A stretch of 64,000 nucleotides of DNA from Lysobacter arvi (GCA_031216755.1 JARUHG010000004.1:1-64000); one strand, 5' to 3'; shown: positions 6,984-17,116, counted from the first letter of the stretch. The notes: generated by a model from the sequence alone, not told the origin. Numbers and translations: made by a program.

Positions 6984-8984
6984 ATGGAACCGGCCTGGAT
7001 CGAAAGCGCGACCGCATGGATCGCGGAACACCCCGTCGCCGCCGGCGCCGCCATCTTCCTCATCGCCTTCTGCGATGCCGTGGTGCTGCTGGGCATCGTC
7101 GTGCCCGCGTTGCCGCTGCTGTTCGCGGTGGGGGCGCTGGTGGGCCTGGGCCACATCAGCGGGCCTTATGCCCTGGTATGCGCGACGCTCGGCGCCTTCA
7201 TCGGCGACGCCCTGAGCTATTGGATAGGTCACCGATGGGGACCGCAGTTGCGCTCGCGCTGGCCGTTCTCGCGCTATCCGCAATGGCTCGACCGGGGCGA
7301 GGCGATGTTCCGGCGCCATGGCGTGAAGAGCATTTTCATCGCCCGGTTCGTCGGCGCGGTGCGCCCGTTCGTGCCGGCGATCGCCGGCATGCTGCACATG
7401 CCGCTGCGGCGCTATGCGCTGCCGAGCCTGGTGGCGTGCATCGCCTGGTCGGCGCTGTTCCTCGCGCCGGGCTGGGTGCTGGGACGTTCGTACGACGCGG
7501 TGGCCGCGGTCGCCGATCGCCTCGCCCTCGTGCTCGGTGCCCTGGCGGTGGCGGTGGCGCTGGTGTGGGCGGTGGTGCTGTACACGTGGCGATGGTTCGC
7601 CGACCACGCCGACACGCTGCTTGCGCGCGCCCTGCGCTGGACCCGCCAGCATCCGCGCCTGGGGCCTTATGCGGCCGCGCTGATCGACCCGAACCGGCCC
7701 GAATCCCCCTCGCTGCTGATGCTCGCCGTCTGCCTGCTGGCGATCAGCTGGGCGTGGTTCACGCTGGTCGCCTCGCTGCTCGCCAGCGGCGGGCCGCTCG
7801 CGCTGGACCACACGATCCACGATTTCATGTGGAGCCTGCGCAACCCGCTCGCGGACCGGCTGATGGCGGCGCTGGCCTGCATCGGCGACGCATCGGTGCT
7901 TGGTCCGGCGGTGCTGGTCGCGCTGGCCTACCTGCTGTGGCGCAAGCGCTGGATGGCGGCGGCGCATTTCGCCGCGGCCATCGTGTTCGGACTGGTGTTC
8001 ACGTCCCTCCTGGAAGCGGCGATCGACATGCCGCGTCCGCCGACCGCCCCGGCCGGTTTCGGCTTCCCGTCGGTGGCGGTGACGATGTGCACGATCGTGT
8101 TCGGCTTCTTCGCCGTGCTGATCGCGCGCGAACTGCCCGGCCGCACGCGCGTGTGGCCGTACCTGCTGGCCGGCGTGATCACCACGCTGGTGGCCTTCGC
8201 ACGGCTCTACCTGGGCGCGCATTGGCCCAGCGACCTGGTTGGCGGCACGCTCTTCGGCGTGCTGTGGCTGCTGGCGCTGGGCATCGCCTATCGCCGTCAC
8301 GTGCAGCGCTCGTTCTGGATGCGCCCGCTGGCGTGGCTGTTCTACGGGACGTTCACCGTCGCCGCGCTGTGGCATGCACCGCGGACGGCCGACACGCTGC
8401 TCGCGCGTTTCGCCGCGGCGACCCCGACCACCGTGATGGAGGCCGGAACCTGGTGGCGCGACGGCTGGCGCGAGCTGCCGGCGCAACGCAACGAGCGCGA
8501 CCAGCGCCGCCGCTGGCCGCTGGACGTGCAGGTCGCGGGGCCACTGGACCCGCTGCGCGAACGCCTGGAAGCGCACGGCTGGCAGGTGCAACCGCAGGCG
8601 GACTGGATCGCGACGCTGGGCCTGCTCGACGACGATGCGGCCGCGCGCGATCAACCCGTGCTGCCGGCGACGCTGGATGCGCAGGCCGAAGCGCTGCTGA
8701 TGGTGCATCCGGGCGCGAGCGGCGAGGAGGAGTTCGTGCTGCGCCTGTGGCGCGCGCCGGTGCGGCTCGACGACGGCACGCCCCTGTGGATCGGCACGAG
8801 CCAGACGCTGCGCCTGAACAAGCCCCTCGCCGTGGCCACGCTGTGGTTGCCCGTCAGCGACGACGGCCGCGCCCACGCCATGGTGCGCGATGCGCTACAG
8901 GGGCTGGACGTCGCCGAAGCCCCGCATCCGCACGGCGAGACGCCGGTGCTGCGCGTGCGGACGACCCCGGCCGGCGAAGACTGA
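6984..8984 (+). CDS. DedA-PAP2-LssY fusion membrane protein
   Basis: A 666-residue inner-membrane protein with three parts. Residues 1-200 are a DedA/SNARE-assoc domain (GDALSYWIGHRWG, FIARFVGAVRPFVPAIAGM), a family linked to lipid flipping. Residues about 245-435 are a PAP2 phosphatase domain with RP (351-352), FPS (361-363) and R407, H413, D417 in RLYLGAHWPSDLVGG. Residues about 460-660 resemble the LssY C-terminal domain (RLDDGTPLWIG). Odd point: the PAP2 motif normally PSGH reads FPSVAV, so the catalytic histidine of motif 2 is missing and phosphatase activity is doubtful. The TATAAT 6 nt upstream supports the start. Confidence 0.85.
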   Translation: MEPAWIESATAWIAEHPVAAGAAIFLIAFCDAVVLLGIVVPALPLLFAVGALVGLGHISGPYALVCATLGAFIGDALSYWIGHRWGPQLRSRWPFSRYPQWLDRGEAMFRRHGVKSIFIARFVGAVRPFVPAIAGMLHMPLRRYALPSLVACIAWSALFLAPGWVLGRSYDAVAAVADRLALVLGALAVAVALVWAVVLYTWRWFADHADTLLARALRWTRQHPRLGPYAAALIDPNRPESPSLLMLAVCLLAISWAWFTLVASLLASGGPLALDHTIHDFMWSLRNPLADRLMAALACIGDASVLGPAVLVALAYLLWRKRWMAAAHFAAAIVFGLVFTSLLEAAIDMPRPPTAPAGFGFPSVAVTMCTIVFGFFAVLIARELPGRTRVWPYLLAGVITTLVAFARLYLGAHWPSDLVGGTLFGVLWLLALGIAYRRHVQRSFWMRPLAWLFYGTFTVAALWHAPRTADTLLARFAAATPTTVMEAGTWWRDGWRELPAQRNERDQRRRWPLDVQVAGPLDPLRERLEAHGWQVQPQADWIATLGLLDDDAAARDQPVLPATLDAQAEALLMVHPGASGEEEFVLRLWRAPVRLDDGTPLWIGTSQTLRLNKPLAVATLWLPVSDDGRAHAMVRDALQGLDVAEAPHPHGETPVLRVRTTPAGED

Positions 8985-8988
8985 CTCG

Positions 8989-9576
8989 TCAGGGAAGCAG
9001 CGCGATCAGGCGATCCAGCCGCGCGTGCGGATCGTCGGTCTGCAGCAGCACCTGACGCTGCGCGTTCTCCAGCGGCAACAATTCGGCGAGCCGCCAGCCG
9101 ACCCAGGCGGCATCGTCGAACCGCGCGTGCGGCGCCTTGGCGTGTTCGCCGCCGATCTTCTCCACGATCTGCTCCAGCAGCTTGCCCAGCAGCCCGTGCT
9201 CCGGGCGCAGCGGATCGTCGGGATCGGGATCGCACCAGCTCACGTCGGCCACCTGCAAGCCGTTGTCGCGAACGCGCACGCGCTGCGCATGGAAGCGCCG
9301 CGCGCCGCGCACCTGCAGGGTAAGCAGGCCATCCTCGCCGCGACCGAAATCCTCGATCACCGCCTCCGTGCCGTAGGCGGCGGCGCTCGCCGGCGCACCG
9401 GCCTCTTCGCCTTCGATGATCAGGCAGACGCCGAAGCCCTTGCCGTTTCGACTGCACTCCCGGACGAGATCGAGATAACGCGGCTCGAAGACGCGCAAGC
9501 CAAGTGCCGCACCCGGCACCAGCACGGTGTGCAGCGGAAACAGTCCCAGCGATTGCAGCGGTGCGGCGTCGGACAT
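8989..9576 (-). CDS. LON substrate-binding-domain protein
   Basis: A 195-residue stand-alone homologue of the N-terminal substrate-binding domain of Lon protease (LAN/ASB domain). It begins with LGLFPLHTVLVPGAALGLRVFEPRYLDLV, the typical opening of this family, and ends with a helical part containing LLPLENAQRQVLLQTDDPHARLDRL. It has no protease or ATPase domain, so a role in binding unfolded protein or as an adaptor is only inferred. A TAGACT hexamer 7 nt before the ATG suggests a leaderless transcript. It is convergent with the DedA fusion, with 4 bp between the stops. Confidence 0.85.
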   Translation of the reverse strand: MSDAAPLQSLGLFPLHTVLVPGAALGLRVFEPRYLDLVRECSRNGKGFGVCLIIEGEEAGAPASAAAYGTEAVIEDFGRGEDGLLTLQVRGARRFHAQRVRVRDNGLQVADVSWCDPDPDDPLRPEHGLLGKLLEQIVEKIGGEHAKAPHARFDDAAWVGWRLAELLPLENAQRQVLLQTDDPHARLDRLIALLP

Positions 9577-9583
9577 CGCGGCC

Positions 9584-9589
9584 AGTCTA
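9584..9589 (-). promoter_or_regulatory. -10 element, probable leaderless LON-domain mRNA
   Basis: TAGACT on the minus strand ends 7 nt before the ATG at 9576; no Shine-Dalgarno is visible. Confidence 0.4.
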
Positions 9590-9650
9590 TTGCGCTTGGG
9601 GTGCCCGCGACGCGAAGGCGCTCCGTTATCGACGCGGGCGCGCCGTCGGA

Positions 9651-11087
9651 TCAGCGCGTGGCGTTCAAGGCCGCGAGGAAGCGGCGCGGCGCGCCGTCGA
9701 AGCCACCGTTGGACATGAACACGACGTGGTCGCCATCGCGCACGCGTTCGCGCAGCGCCGCGATCAGCGCATCGGCGTCCGGCACGGCGACGCCTTCGTT
9801 GCGCAATGCGGAGACGACCTTGCCCGCGTCCCAGGCGAGCTCCGGGCGATGCAGGAAGACGACGGTGTCGGCCAGGTCGAGCGATGGCGCCAGTGCGTCG
9901 GAATGCGCGCCCAGGCGCATCGAATTGCTGCGCGGTTCCATCGCGACCACGATCCGCGCGTCGCCGACTTTTGCCCGCAGGCCGGACAGCGTGGTGGCGA
10001 TCGCGGTGGGGTGATGCGCGAAATCGTCGTAGATCGTCACGCCCTGCGCCTGCCCGATCACTTCCAGGCGACGCTTGACGCTACGGAAATCCGAAAGCGA
10101 CCCCAGCACCCCAGCCACGTCGACGCCGACGGCGTGCGCGGCGGCGAGCGCGGCGAGCGCGTTCATCACGTTGTGGCGTCCGAGCAGCGGCCAGGCGACT
10201 TCGCCGACTTCCACGCCGCGGTGCACGACCGCGAAACGGCTGCCGTCCTGGGCGATCAGGCGCGCGGTCCAGTCGAAGGCAGCGCGCGCGGCCGTGCGGT
10301 CGTCGGCGCGGTCGCCGTGGCTGCCCTCGCCGGCCGCAGCGGGCGACCGGCTCGCGTCGAGGCCGAACGTTTCCACCGGTGTCCAGCAACCCATGGCCAG
10401 CACTTCGGCCAGATGGGCGTCCTCGCCGTTGACGATCAGGCGACCGCGGCGCGGCACGGTGCGCACGAGATGGTGGAACTGGCGCTGGATCGCCGCCACG
10501 TCGGGGAAGATGTCGGCGTGGTCGTACTCGAGGTTGTTGAGGATCGCCACCAGCGGGCGGTAATGCACGAACTTGCTGCGCTTGTCGAAGAACGCGGTGT
10601 CGTATTCGTCGGCTTCGACCACGAATTCGCGCCCTTGGCCCACGCGGGCGGAAACACCGAAATCCTCCGCCACGCCGCCGATGAGGAAACCCGGCTCGCG
10701 ACCTGCGGCCTGCAAGAGGTAGGTGAGGATGGTCGTGGTCGTCGTCTTGCCGTGCGTGCCGGCGACGGCGAGGGTGTCGCGGCCCGGGAGCAGGTTCTCG
10801 CTGAGCCACTGCGCGCCGGAGGTATAGCGCCGACCGTCGTCGAGCACCTGCTCCACCGCCGCATTGCCGCGCGAGAGCGCGTTGCCCACGACGATCTGCT
10901 CGCAGTCGGCCGAGATGTGCTCGGGCGTGTAGCCCTGCTTCAACGCGATGCCGAGGTTTTCCAGCTGCGTGGACATCGGCGGATACACCGCCTGGTCGCT
11001 GCCTTCGACCTGATGCCCGAGTTCGCGCGCGAGTGCGGCGACGCCGCCCATGAAGGTTCCGGCGATGCCAAGGATATGGATCTTCAA
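9651..11087 (-). CDS. mpl: Murein tripeptide ligase Mpl
   Basis: A 478-residue Mur-family ligase that attaches recycled L-Ala-D-Glu-meso-DAP tripeptide to UDP-MurNAc in peptidoglycan recycling. It opens with KIHILGIAGTFMGGVAALA, diagnostic for Mpl, then has the P-loop AGTHGKTTTT, VEADEYDTAFFD, LNNLEYDHADIF and the C-terminal YDDFAHHPTAI. The start is most likely a TTG at 11087, which gives this exact N-terminus and has AAGGA 9 nt upstream; an ATG at 11132 in frame would add 15 unrelated residues. adk lies upstream in the same direction across a hairpin. Confidence 0.92.
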   Translation of the reverse strand: MKIHILGIAGTFMGGVAALARELGHQVEGSDQAVYPPMSTQLENLGIALKQGYTPEHISADCEQIVVGNALSRGNAAVEQVLDDGRRYTSGAQWLSENLLPGRDTLAVAGTHGKTTTTTILTYLLQAAGREPGFLIGGVAEDFGVSARVGQGREFVVEADEYDTAFFDKRSKFVHYRPLVAILNNLEYDHADIFPDVAAIQRQFHHLVRTVPRRGRLIVNGEDAHLAEVLAMGCWTPVETFGLDASRSPAAAGEGSHGDRADDRTAARAAFDWTARLIAQDGSRFAVVHRGVEVGEVAWPLLGRHNVMNALAALAAAHAVGVDVAGVLGSLSDFRSVKRRLEVIGQAQGVTIYDDFAHHPTAIATTLSGLRAKVGDARIVVAMEPRSNSMRLGAHSDALAPSLDLADTVVFLHRPELAWDAGKVVSALRNEGVAVPDADALIAALRERVRDGDHVVFMSNGGFDGAPRRFLAALNATR

Positions 11088-11228
11088 GATTGCGAATCCT
11101 TCAACGCTCGCTGCATCGAACGCCAACGGCACGATGCCGCATCAGACGGGTGGCTGCTGCCCTCCATGGCCAAACGCGATCGGCGTCGGATCGCCCGGCC
11201 CGACCTTCCATGGCCGGTCGTTCGGCGA

Positions 11229-11251
11229 GCCACGCGGCAGTGCCGCGTGGC
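11229..11251 (-). terminator. Hairpin after adk
   Basis: GCCACGCGGCA (11229-11239), one G, and the exact complement TGCCGCGTGGC (11241-11251) just after the adk stop. No T-run follows on the minus strand, so it may be an mRNA-stabilising or partial termination hairpin before mpl. Confidence 0.4.
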
Positions 11252-11258
11252 GCCTGCC

Positions 11259-11837
11259 TCACCCCACTTCCTTCGCCGGCGACAACGCCTCGACGATGCG
11301 GGTGAACACCTCATCCAGCGAGCCGACGCCGTTCACGACGGTCAGCTGGCCGTGCTGGCGATAGAAGTCGACCACGGGCGCGGTCTGGTCGTTGTAGACC
11401 TTGAGGCGCGTGCGTACCGATTCCGGACTGTCGTCCGCGCGGCCTTCGGCCTTGGCGCGGCCGGCGATGCGCTCGACGAGCATCTCGGTCGGGACTTCCA
11501 GCTGCACGGCGTAGTCCATCGGCTGGCCGATGCGCTGCAGCAGTTGGTCCAGCGCGGCGGCCTGCGCGAGGTTGCGCGGGTAGCCGTCGAGGATGAAGCC
11601 GCGCCGGGTGTCGTCGCGCGAGAAACGGTCTTCCAGCATGCCCAGCAGGATCTCGTCGCTGACGAGGTTGCCCGAGGCCATGATCTCCTTCGCCTCCAGC
11701 CCCAGCCTGGAGCCCGCCGCCACTTCGGCGCGCAGCAGGTCGCCGGTGGAAATGTGCGGGACCTGCAGATGGTCCTTGAGTCGCGCGGCCTGCGTGCCCT
11801 TGCCGGAGCCGGGCGCGCCCAGAAGTACCAATCGCAT
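11259..11837 (-). CDS. adk: Adenylate kinase (short form)
   Basis: A 192-residue adenylate kinase interconverting ATP + AMP and 2 ADP in the cytoplasm. The P-loop is LLGAPGSGKGTQ at the N-terminus, followed by HISTGDLLR, the AMP-site GFILDGYPRN, and RIAGRAKAEGRADDSPE. It is the short type: the LID has no four-cysteine zinc site and is compact. The start at 11837 has AGGAG 8 nt upstream; the alternative ATG two codons earlier is too close to it. It is near pfp, hppA and ppa, all tied to nucleotide and pyrophosphate balance. Confidence 0.96.
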   Translation of the reverse strand: MRLVLLGAPGSGKGTQAARLKDHLQVPHISTGDLLRAEVAAGSRLGLEAKEIMASGNLVSDEILLGMLEDRFSRDDTRRGFILDGYPRNLAQAAALDQLLQRIGQPMDYAVQLEVPTEMLVERIAGRAKAEGRADDSPESVRTRLKVYNDQTAPVVDFYRQHGQLTVVNGVGSLDEVFTRIVEALSPAKEVG

Positions 11838-12028
11838 CAACATCACTCCTAGAACGGAAAAATAAGGCGGCCCTCGGGCCCGGGCGGATGCCGGCGCGGG
11901 GCCGCATCGCCACCCGCCGGCCGGCGCTACACTCGCAGCGGCCCTGCCCGGCGGGCACATGGTGCGGCCACTTTACCCCATCCTGCCCCGCCCCCCTCAC
12001 CCGTTCCGCTCACGGACTGGAATTGGAC

Positions 12029-13285
12029 ATGCCCTCCGGAACCTTGCTGTACGCGCAATCGGGCGGCGTCACCGCCGTCATCAACGCCACCGCCTCGGCC
12101 GTGATCCAGACCGCCCGCGCGCACAAGGTGCGCGTGCTCGCCGGACGCAACGGCATCCTCGGCGTGCTCCGGGAAGAGCTGATCGACACCACGAAGGAGC
12201 CGGCAGGCGTCATCCGTTCGCTGGCCCACACGCCGGGCGGCGCGTTCGGCTCGTGCCGGGTGAAGCTCAAATCGCTCGACCAGGATCGCGCCCGCTACGA
12301 GCGCCTCCTCGAAGTCTTCCGCGCCCATGACGTGCGCTGGTTCCTCTACAACGGCGGCAACGATTCGGCCGATACGGCGCTGAAGGTGTCGCAACTCGCG
12401 GCGGAATTCGACTATCCGCTCACCTGCATCGGCGTGCCCAAGACCGTCGACAACGACCTCGCCGTGACCGACACCTGCCCCGGCTTCGGTTCGGTCGCCA
12501 AGTTCACCGCGGTGTCCGTGCGCGAGTGCGCGCTGGATGTCGCGGCGATGGCGGACACGTCCACGAAGGTGTTCGTGTACGAGGCGATGGGTCGCCACGC
12601 CGGCTGGATCGCCGCTGCCGCCGGGTTGGCCGGCAATGGCGAAGACGCGGCGCCGCACCTGATCCTCTTTCCCGAGCGCCCGTACGACGAAGCGGATTTC
12701 TTCGCGAAGGTGAAGGCCACCGTCGAACGCGTCGGCTACTGCGTGGTCGTCGCCAGCGAAGGCATCCAGACGGCGGACGGCAAGTTCGTCGCCGATGCCG
12801 GCGGCGGCCGGGATTCCTTCGGCCACACGCAACTGGGGGGCGTCGCCTCGTTCCTGGCCGGACGGGTGAAGGACGCGCTGGGCTACAAGGTCCACTGGGC
12901 ACTGCCCGATTACCTGCAGCGCTCCGCGCGCCACCTCGCGTCGAAGACCGACCTTGCCCAGGCGCAGGCCGTCGGCCGCAAGGCGGTGGAGTACGCACTC
13001 AAGGGCATGAACTCGGTGATGCCGGTGATCGTGCGGACCTCCGACGTGCCGTATCGCTGGAAGATCGAAGCCGCGCCGCTGTCGCAGATCGCCAACCACG
13101 AAAAGAAAATGCCGCCGGAGTTCATCCGCGAGGACGGTTACGGCATCACGCCCCAGGCGCGCCGCTATCTGGAGCCCCTCATCCGCGGCGAGGCGCCGCC
13201 GCCGTATGGGCGCGATGGACTGCCGAAGTACGTGTCGCTCAAGCACGCGCTGGTGGATAGGAAGCTGCCGCCCTTCGACGCGTAG
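12029..13285 (+). CDS. pfp: PPi-dependent 6-phosphofructokinase
   Basis: A 418-residue phosphofructokinase of the pyrophosphate type, which phosphorylates fructose 6-phosphate reversibly with PPi instead of ATP. The donor site reads GGND (109-112) and PKTVDND (137-143); the Asp in place of the second Gly of GGDG and the Lys of PKTVDND are the known PPi-type residues. YEAMGRHAGW is the sugar-phosphate region. Xanthomonads use this enzyme rather than an ATP-PFK. The ATG at 12029 directly precedes the first strand (LLYAQSGG); the frame is open upstream. It is divergent from adk and 1.8 kb before hppA. Confidence 0.94.
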   Translation: MPSGTLLYAQSGGVTAVINATASAVIQTARAHKVRVLAGRNGILGVLREELIDTTKEPAGVIRSLAHTPGGAFGSCRVKLKSLDQDRARYERLLEVFRAHDVRWFLYNGGNDSADTALKVSQLAAEFDYPLTCIGVPKTVDNDLAVTDTCPGFGSVAKFTAVSVRECALDVAAMADTSTKVFVYEAMGRHAGWIAAAAGLAGNGEDAAPHLILFPERPYDEADFFAKVKATVERVGYCVVVASEGIQTADGKFVADAGGGRDSFGHTQLGGVASFLAGRVKDALGYKVHWALPDYLQRSARHLASKTDLAQAQAVGRKAVEYALKGMNSVMPVIVRTSDVPYRWKIEAAPLSQIANHEKKMPPEFIREDGYGITPQARRYLEPLIRGEAPPPYGRDGLPKYVSLKHALVDRKLPPFDA

Positions 13286-13389
13286 GCGCCGTTGACAGGA
13301 CCACCGGTGTGATGTCCTGATGCGCCCTGCCGTCGGGGGACGGCACTTTCCCGGTCGCACCGCGCCCGGGCACACACCAGGGGAAATGC

Positions 13390-14283
13390 ATGAAGCAGAC
13401 GATGTTGGCGTGCGCGCTGATGTTGGCGACGGGTGTCGCCATGGCGAAGGACAAGGCCATTCCGCTGACCGCGGCCGATGCCGCCGCCTTGCGCGACAAG
13501 ACCGTGGCACTGACGGTGCACGAGCGGCCGAGTTTCTCCGCGATGACCGCAGGCAAGGCCAGTTTTGGCCTGTTCGGCGCAGGCGCGATGATTTCCGCGG
13601 GGAACAAGCTGGTCGACGAGAACGGCATCGCCGATCCGGCGATCACCATCCGCGAGCAGCTCGCCGCTGCGTTGAACGCGGCATACGGCGCGAAGGTGCA
13701 GGCACCGGACACGACGCCGACCAAGGCGACCAAGCCCAAGGAACTGGCCGCGCTCCATCCGCAATCCGACTACGTGCTCGACGTGCGTTCGGGCGGCTGG
13801 ATGTACGCCTACTACCCGACGGACTGGAATTCGTACTGGGTGGGCTACAGCGCGCAGGTCCAACTGATCGACACCAGGACCGCCCGCCAGGTTTCCAACC
13901 TCGCCTGCAATGCCAACACCAACAAGCACGCCAATCCGCCGTCGCGCGACGCGCTGCACGCCGATGGCGCGAAGCTGCTGAAGGACATCACGGCGTCGCT
14001 GGGCTGGAATTGCGTACAGCTGCTGGCCAAGCAACAGTTCAACTTCCCCGAGGGCATCGTCGCTGCGACGCCGGCGCAGTGGGTGGATCCGCAAGCCGCC
14101 CATGCGCACTCGGGCGTTTCCAACGGATCGACGCAGCGCCCCGGCAATGGCATGACGCCCGTCGCGCGCACCACCAGCAACGGCATGACGCCGGCGCCCC
14201 AACCTGCGGTACCGGTCGGCGAGGCCGCAACCAGTCCGTCGGACGACGCAAACGCGGCGCCGGAACCCACTGCCGGCGGTTGA
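13390..14283 (+). CDS. Secreted hypothetical protein
   Basis: A 297-residue protein with a signal peptide (MKQTMLACALMLATGVAMA), so probably periplasmic or secreted. The middle has SDYVLDVRSGGWMYAYYPTDWNSYWVGYSAQVQLID-like sequence, rich in Trp and Tyr, that I do not recognise as a named domain. The last 60 residues are low-complexity Pro/Thr/Ala, with a repeated NGMTP element (GNGMTPVARTTSNGMTPAP). AGGGGAA lies upstream of the ATG. It stands alone on the plus strand between pfp and a convergent small secreted protein gene. Function unknown. Confidence 0.7.
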   Translation: MKQTMLACALMLATGVAMAKDKAIPLTAADAAALRDKTVALTVHERPSFSAMTAGKASFGLFGAGAMISAGNKLVDENGIADPAITIREQLAAALNAAYGAKVQAPDTTPTKATKPKELAALHPQSDYVLDVRSGGWMYAYYPTDWNSYWVGYSAQVQLIDTRTARQVSNLACNANTNKHANPPSRDALHADGAKLLKDITASLGWNCVQLLAKQQFNFPEGIVAATPAQWVDPQAAHAHSGVSNGSTQRPGNGMTPVARTTSNGMTPAPQPAVPVGEAATSPSDDANAAPEPTAGG

Positions 14284-14342
14284 GGACGCAGACGGGGAAG
14301 GCCGCCGACGCGGCCTTCCCGTTTGACGTCACGCGCGATGAC

Positions 14343-14861
14343 TCACTTGCACGCGCCCTCGACCCGCATCTGCGCGGCATACATCGGGATCGCGTCGAGC
14401 TGCCCGGCCTTCGCCTTCTTCGACTGTTCCTCCAGGTAGATGCGCTGCTGGCCCTGGCCGTCGAGCTTGGCCGTCTTGTCGACGGGCTTGCGCCAGACGT
14501 GGACGACCGCCTGCTGCGCGGGGCACGCGGCGTTGGGCACGCGGATCAGGTCGTTGAGCACCCATCCGCTTTCCGCCGGCTTCGCTTTGGCCGCATCGAC
14601 GAAGCGCGCGCGCGGCTGGCATTGCGGCGAGATGCGCACGACGGTGAACGCGTAGGGATCGTCCGCCTGTCCGGTGAACATGCCTTCCAGGCGTGCGCAC
14701 GCTTCGGGAATCTGGCGCAGCGTGTGCACGGCGCCCTGCGCCTGCGGCTGCACGGCATCGCGCGCGATTTCCGGCTTCGGGTCGGACTTCGCATCGGCCT
14801 TCGGATTGGCGGCGAACGCCGGCCATGTGAAAGCCAGGAGAAGGAGCGGCAGCACTCGCAT
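14343..14861 (-). CDS. Small periplasmic hypothetical protein
   Basis: A 172-residue protein with a signal peptide (MRVLPLLLLAFTWPAFA) followed by a Lys/Pro/Asp-rich linker. Four cysteines remain in the mature part (EACARLEG, SPQCQPRARFVD, NAACPAQQ and the C-terminal GACK), which could form two disulfides in the periplasm. No family was recognised. It is convergent with the secreted protein gene at 13390 and divergent from hppA. The function is unknown. Confidence 0.65.
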   Translation of the reverse strand: MRVLPLLLLAFTWPAFAANPKADAKSDPKPEIARDAVQPQAQGAVHTLRQIPEACARLEGMFTGQADDPYAFTVVRISPQCQPRARFVDAAKAKPAESGWVLNDLIRVPNAACPAQQAVVHVWRKPVDKTAKLDGQGQQRIYLEEQSKKAKAGQLDAIPMYAAQMRVEGACK

Positions 14862-15059
14862 GGCGGCGGGATGTTCTTTCCGTGACGGGGAGCGCAGGCT
14901 GGCACGGATGCGCTGAATGCTGCGTCTACAGCGTGCGCCGTGCCGGGGGCCTGTGCCATAGTCGGGCCGTTGCGGCGGTGCCCCACGACCCGCGCAGCCC
15001 ACGACTCGATTGCGCAGTACTCGGTTTCCTGGTGTTTCCACTTCTACGGGGAGGGATTC

Positions 15060-17087
15060 ATGCTGGAGCAGTACGGTTTGATCCTGGCGCTCGCATGCGC
15101 CGTCATCGCGATCCTTTACGGGATCATCTCCGCGCGCTGGATCGGCGCGCAGCCCGCCGGCAACGAACGAATGCAGCAGATCGCCGGCGCGATCCAGGAA
15201 GGCGCGCGCGCCTACCTCAACCGGCAGTACACGACCATCGCCATCGCCGGCGTCGTGCTGTTCCTGCTCATCGGCTTCTTCCTCGGCTGGGCCACGGCGG
15301 TGGGTTTCCTGCTCGGCGCGGTGTTGTCGGGCGCGGCGGGCTACATCGGCATGAACGTGTCCGTCCGCGCGAACGTGCGCACCGCCGAGGCCGCGCGCCG
15401 CGGCATGAGTCCGGCGATGGACGTGGCGTTCCGCGGCGGCGCCATCACCGGCATGCTGGTCGTGGGCCTGGGCCTGCTCGGCGTGGCCGGCTACTACCTG
15501 GTGCTGCAGCGCATGGGATTCACCGGTGAGCATGCGTTGCACGCACTCGTCGGCCTGGCGTTCGGCTCCTCGCTGATCTCGATCTTCGCGCGACTGGGCG
15601 GCGGCATCTTCACCAAGGGTGCGGACGTCGGCGCCGATCTGGTCGGCAAGGTCGAAGCCGGGATTCCCGAGGACGATCCGCGCAACCCGGCGGTGATTGC
15701 CGACAACGTCGGCGACAACGTCGGCGACTGCGCGGGCATGGCGGCGGACCTGTTCGAAACCTACGCGGTGACGGTGATCGCGACGATGCTGCTCGGCGGC
15801 CTGATGCTCGCCGAAGCCGGCCGGAACGCCGTGCTGTACCCGCTGGTGCTGGGCGGCGTGTCGATCATCGCTTCGATCATCGGCGCGTTCTTCGTGAAGG
15901 TGAAGGCCGGCGGCTCGATCATGGGCGCGCTGTACAAGGGCGTGATCGTGTCCGCCGTGCTGGCGGCGATCGCGTTCTACCCCATCACCACGCAGCTGAT
16001 GGGCGATAACGTGCACGGCGCGATGAACCTCTACGGCTGCGCGCTGATCGGCCTGGCGCTGACCGGCGCGATCGTGTGGATCACCGAGTACTACACCGGC
16101 ACGCAGTACAAGCCGGTGCGCCACGTCGCCGCCGCGTCCACCACTGGCCACGGCACCAACATCATCGCGGGACTGGGCGTGTCGATGAAATCCACCGCGC
16201 TGCCGGTCATCGCGGTGTGCCTGGCGATCTGGCTCGCGTTCTACCTGGGCGGCCTGTACGGCATCGCGATCGCGGCCACGGCCATGCTTTCGATGGCGGG
16301 CATGATCGTCGCCCTCGATGCGTACGGCCCGATCACCGACAACGCCGGCGGCATCGCCGAAATGGCCGAACTGCCACCGGATGTGCGCAACGTGACCGAC
16401 CCGCTCGATGCGGTCGGCAACACGACCAAGGCGGTGACCAAGGGCTACGCCATCGGTTCGGCCGCACTCGCCGCGCTCGTGCTCTTCGCCGACTACACGC
16501 ACAACCTGTCGGCGGCCAATCCGGGGCGTTCGTTCGCGTTCGACCTGTCTGACCACTACGTGATCATCGGCCTGCTGATCGGCGGCCTGATCCCGTACCT
16601 GTTCGGCGCCATGGCGATGGAGGCCGTGGGCCGCGCGGCCGGTGCGGTGGTCGAGGAAGTGCGCCGCCAGTTCCGCCAGATCCCCGGGATCATGGAAGGC
16701 ACGGGCAAGCCGGAGTACGACAAGGCGGTCGACATGCTCACGCGCTCGGCCATCAAGGAAATGATCGTGCCGTCGCTGCTGCCGGTCGTGGTGCCCATCA
16801 TCGTGGGCCTGTTGCTGGGTCCGACGGCGCTGGGCGGACTGCTGATCGGCACCATCGTGACCGGGCTGTTCGTGGCCATTTCGATGACCACCGGCGGCGG
16901 CGCGTGGGACAACGCGAAGAAGTACATCGAGGATGGCAACTTCGGCGGCAAGGGCTCCGACGCCCACAAGGCGGCCGTGACCGGCGACACCGTCGGCGAC
17001 CCGTACAAGGACACGGCGGGGCCGGCCATCAATCCGCTGATCAAGATCATCAACATCGTGGCGCTGCTGCTGGTGCCGCTGCTCTGA
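15060..17087 (+). CDS. hppA: K+-independent H+-translocating pyrophosphatase
   Basis: A 675-residue membrane-bound pyrophosphatase with about 16 TM helices that couples PPi hydrolysis to proton pumping across the inner membrane. The PPi/Mg site is [20 protein letters not shown] (about 187-206) with [19 protein letters not shown] next to it, and a second acidic motif near the C-terminus ([27 protein letters not shown]). Lys457 in NTTKAVTKG marks the K+-independent type. A GGGAGG Shine-Dalgarno precedes the ATG at 15060. A strong terminator follows the gene. With pfp and ppa it forms a PPi-metabolism neighbourhood. Confidence 0.97.
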   Translation: MLEQYGLILALACAVIAILYGIISARWIGAQPAGNERMQQIAGAIQEGARAYLNRQYTTIAIAGVVLFLLIGFFLGWATAVGFLLGAVLSGAAGYIGMNVSVRANVRTAEAARRGMSPAMDVAFRGGAITGMLVVGLGLLGVAGYYLVLQRMGFTGEHALHALVGLAFGSSLISIFARLGGGIFTKGADVGADLVGKVEAGIPEDDPRNPAVIADNVGDNVGDCAGMAADLFETYAVTVIATMLLGGLMLAEAGRNAVLYPLVLGGVSIIASIIGAFFVKVKAGGSIMGALYKGVIVSAVLAAIAFYPITTQLMGDNVHGAMNLYGCALIGLALTGAIVWITEYYTGTQYKPVRHVAAASTTGHGTNIIAGLGVSMKSTALPVIAVCLAIWLAFYLGGLYGIAIAATAMLSMAGMIVALDAYGPITDNAGGIAEMAELPPDVRNVTDPLDAVGNTTKAVTKGYAIGSAALAALVLFADYTHNLSAANPGRSFAFDLSDHYVIIGLLIGGLIPYLFGAMAMEAVGRAAGAVVEEVRRQFRQIPGIMEGTGKPEYDKAVDMLTRSAIKEMIVPSLLPVVVPIIVGLLLGPTALGGLLIGTIVTGLFVAISMTTGGGAWDNAKKYIEDGNFGGKGSDAHKAAVTGDTVGDPYKDTAGPAINPLIKIINIVALLLVPLL

Positions 17088-17116
17088 CGTTCGCTTTTGC
17101 GCGCCGAGTGGTTGCA

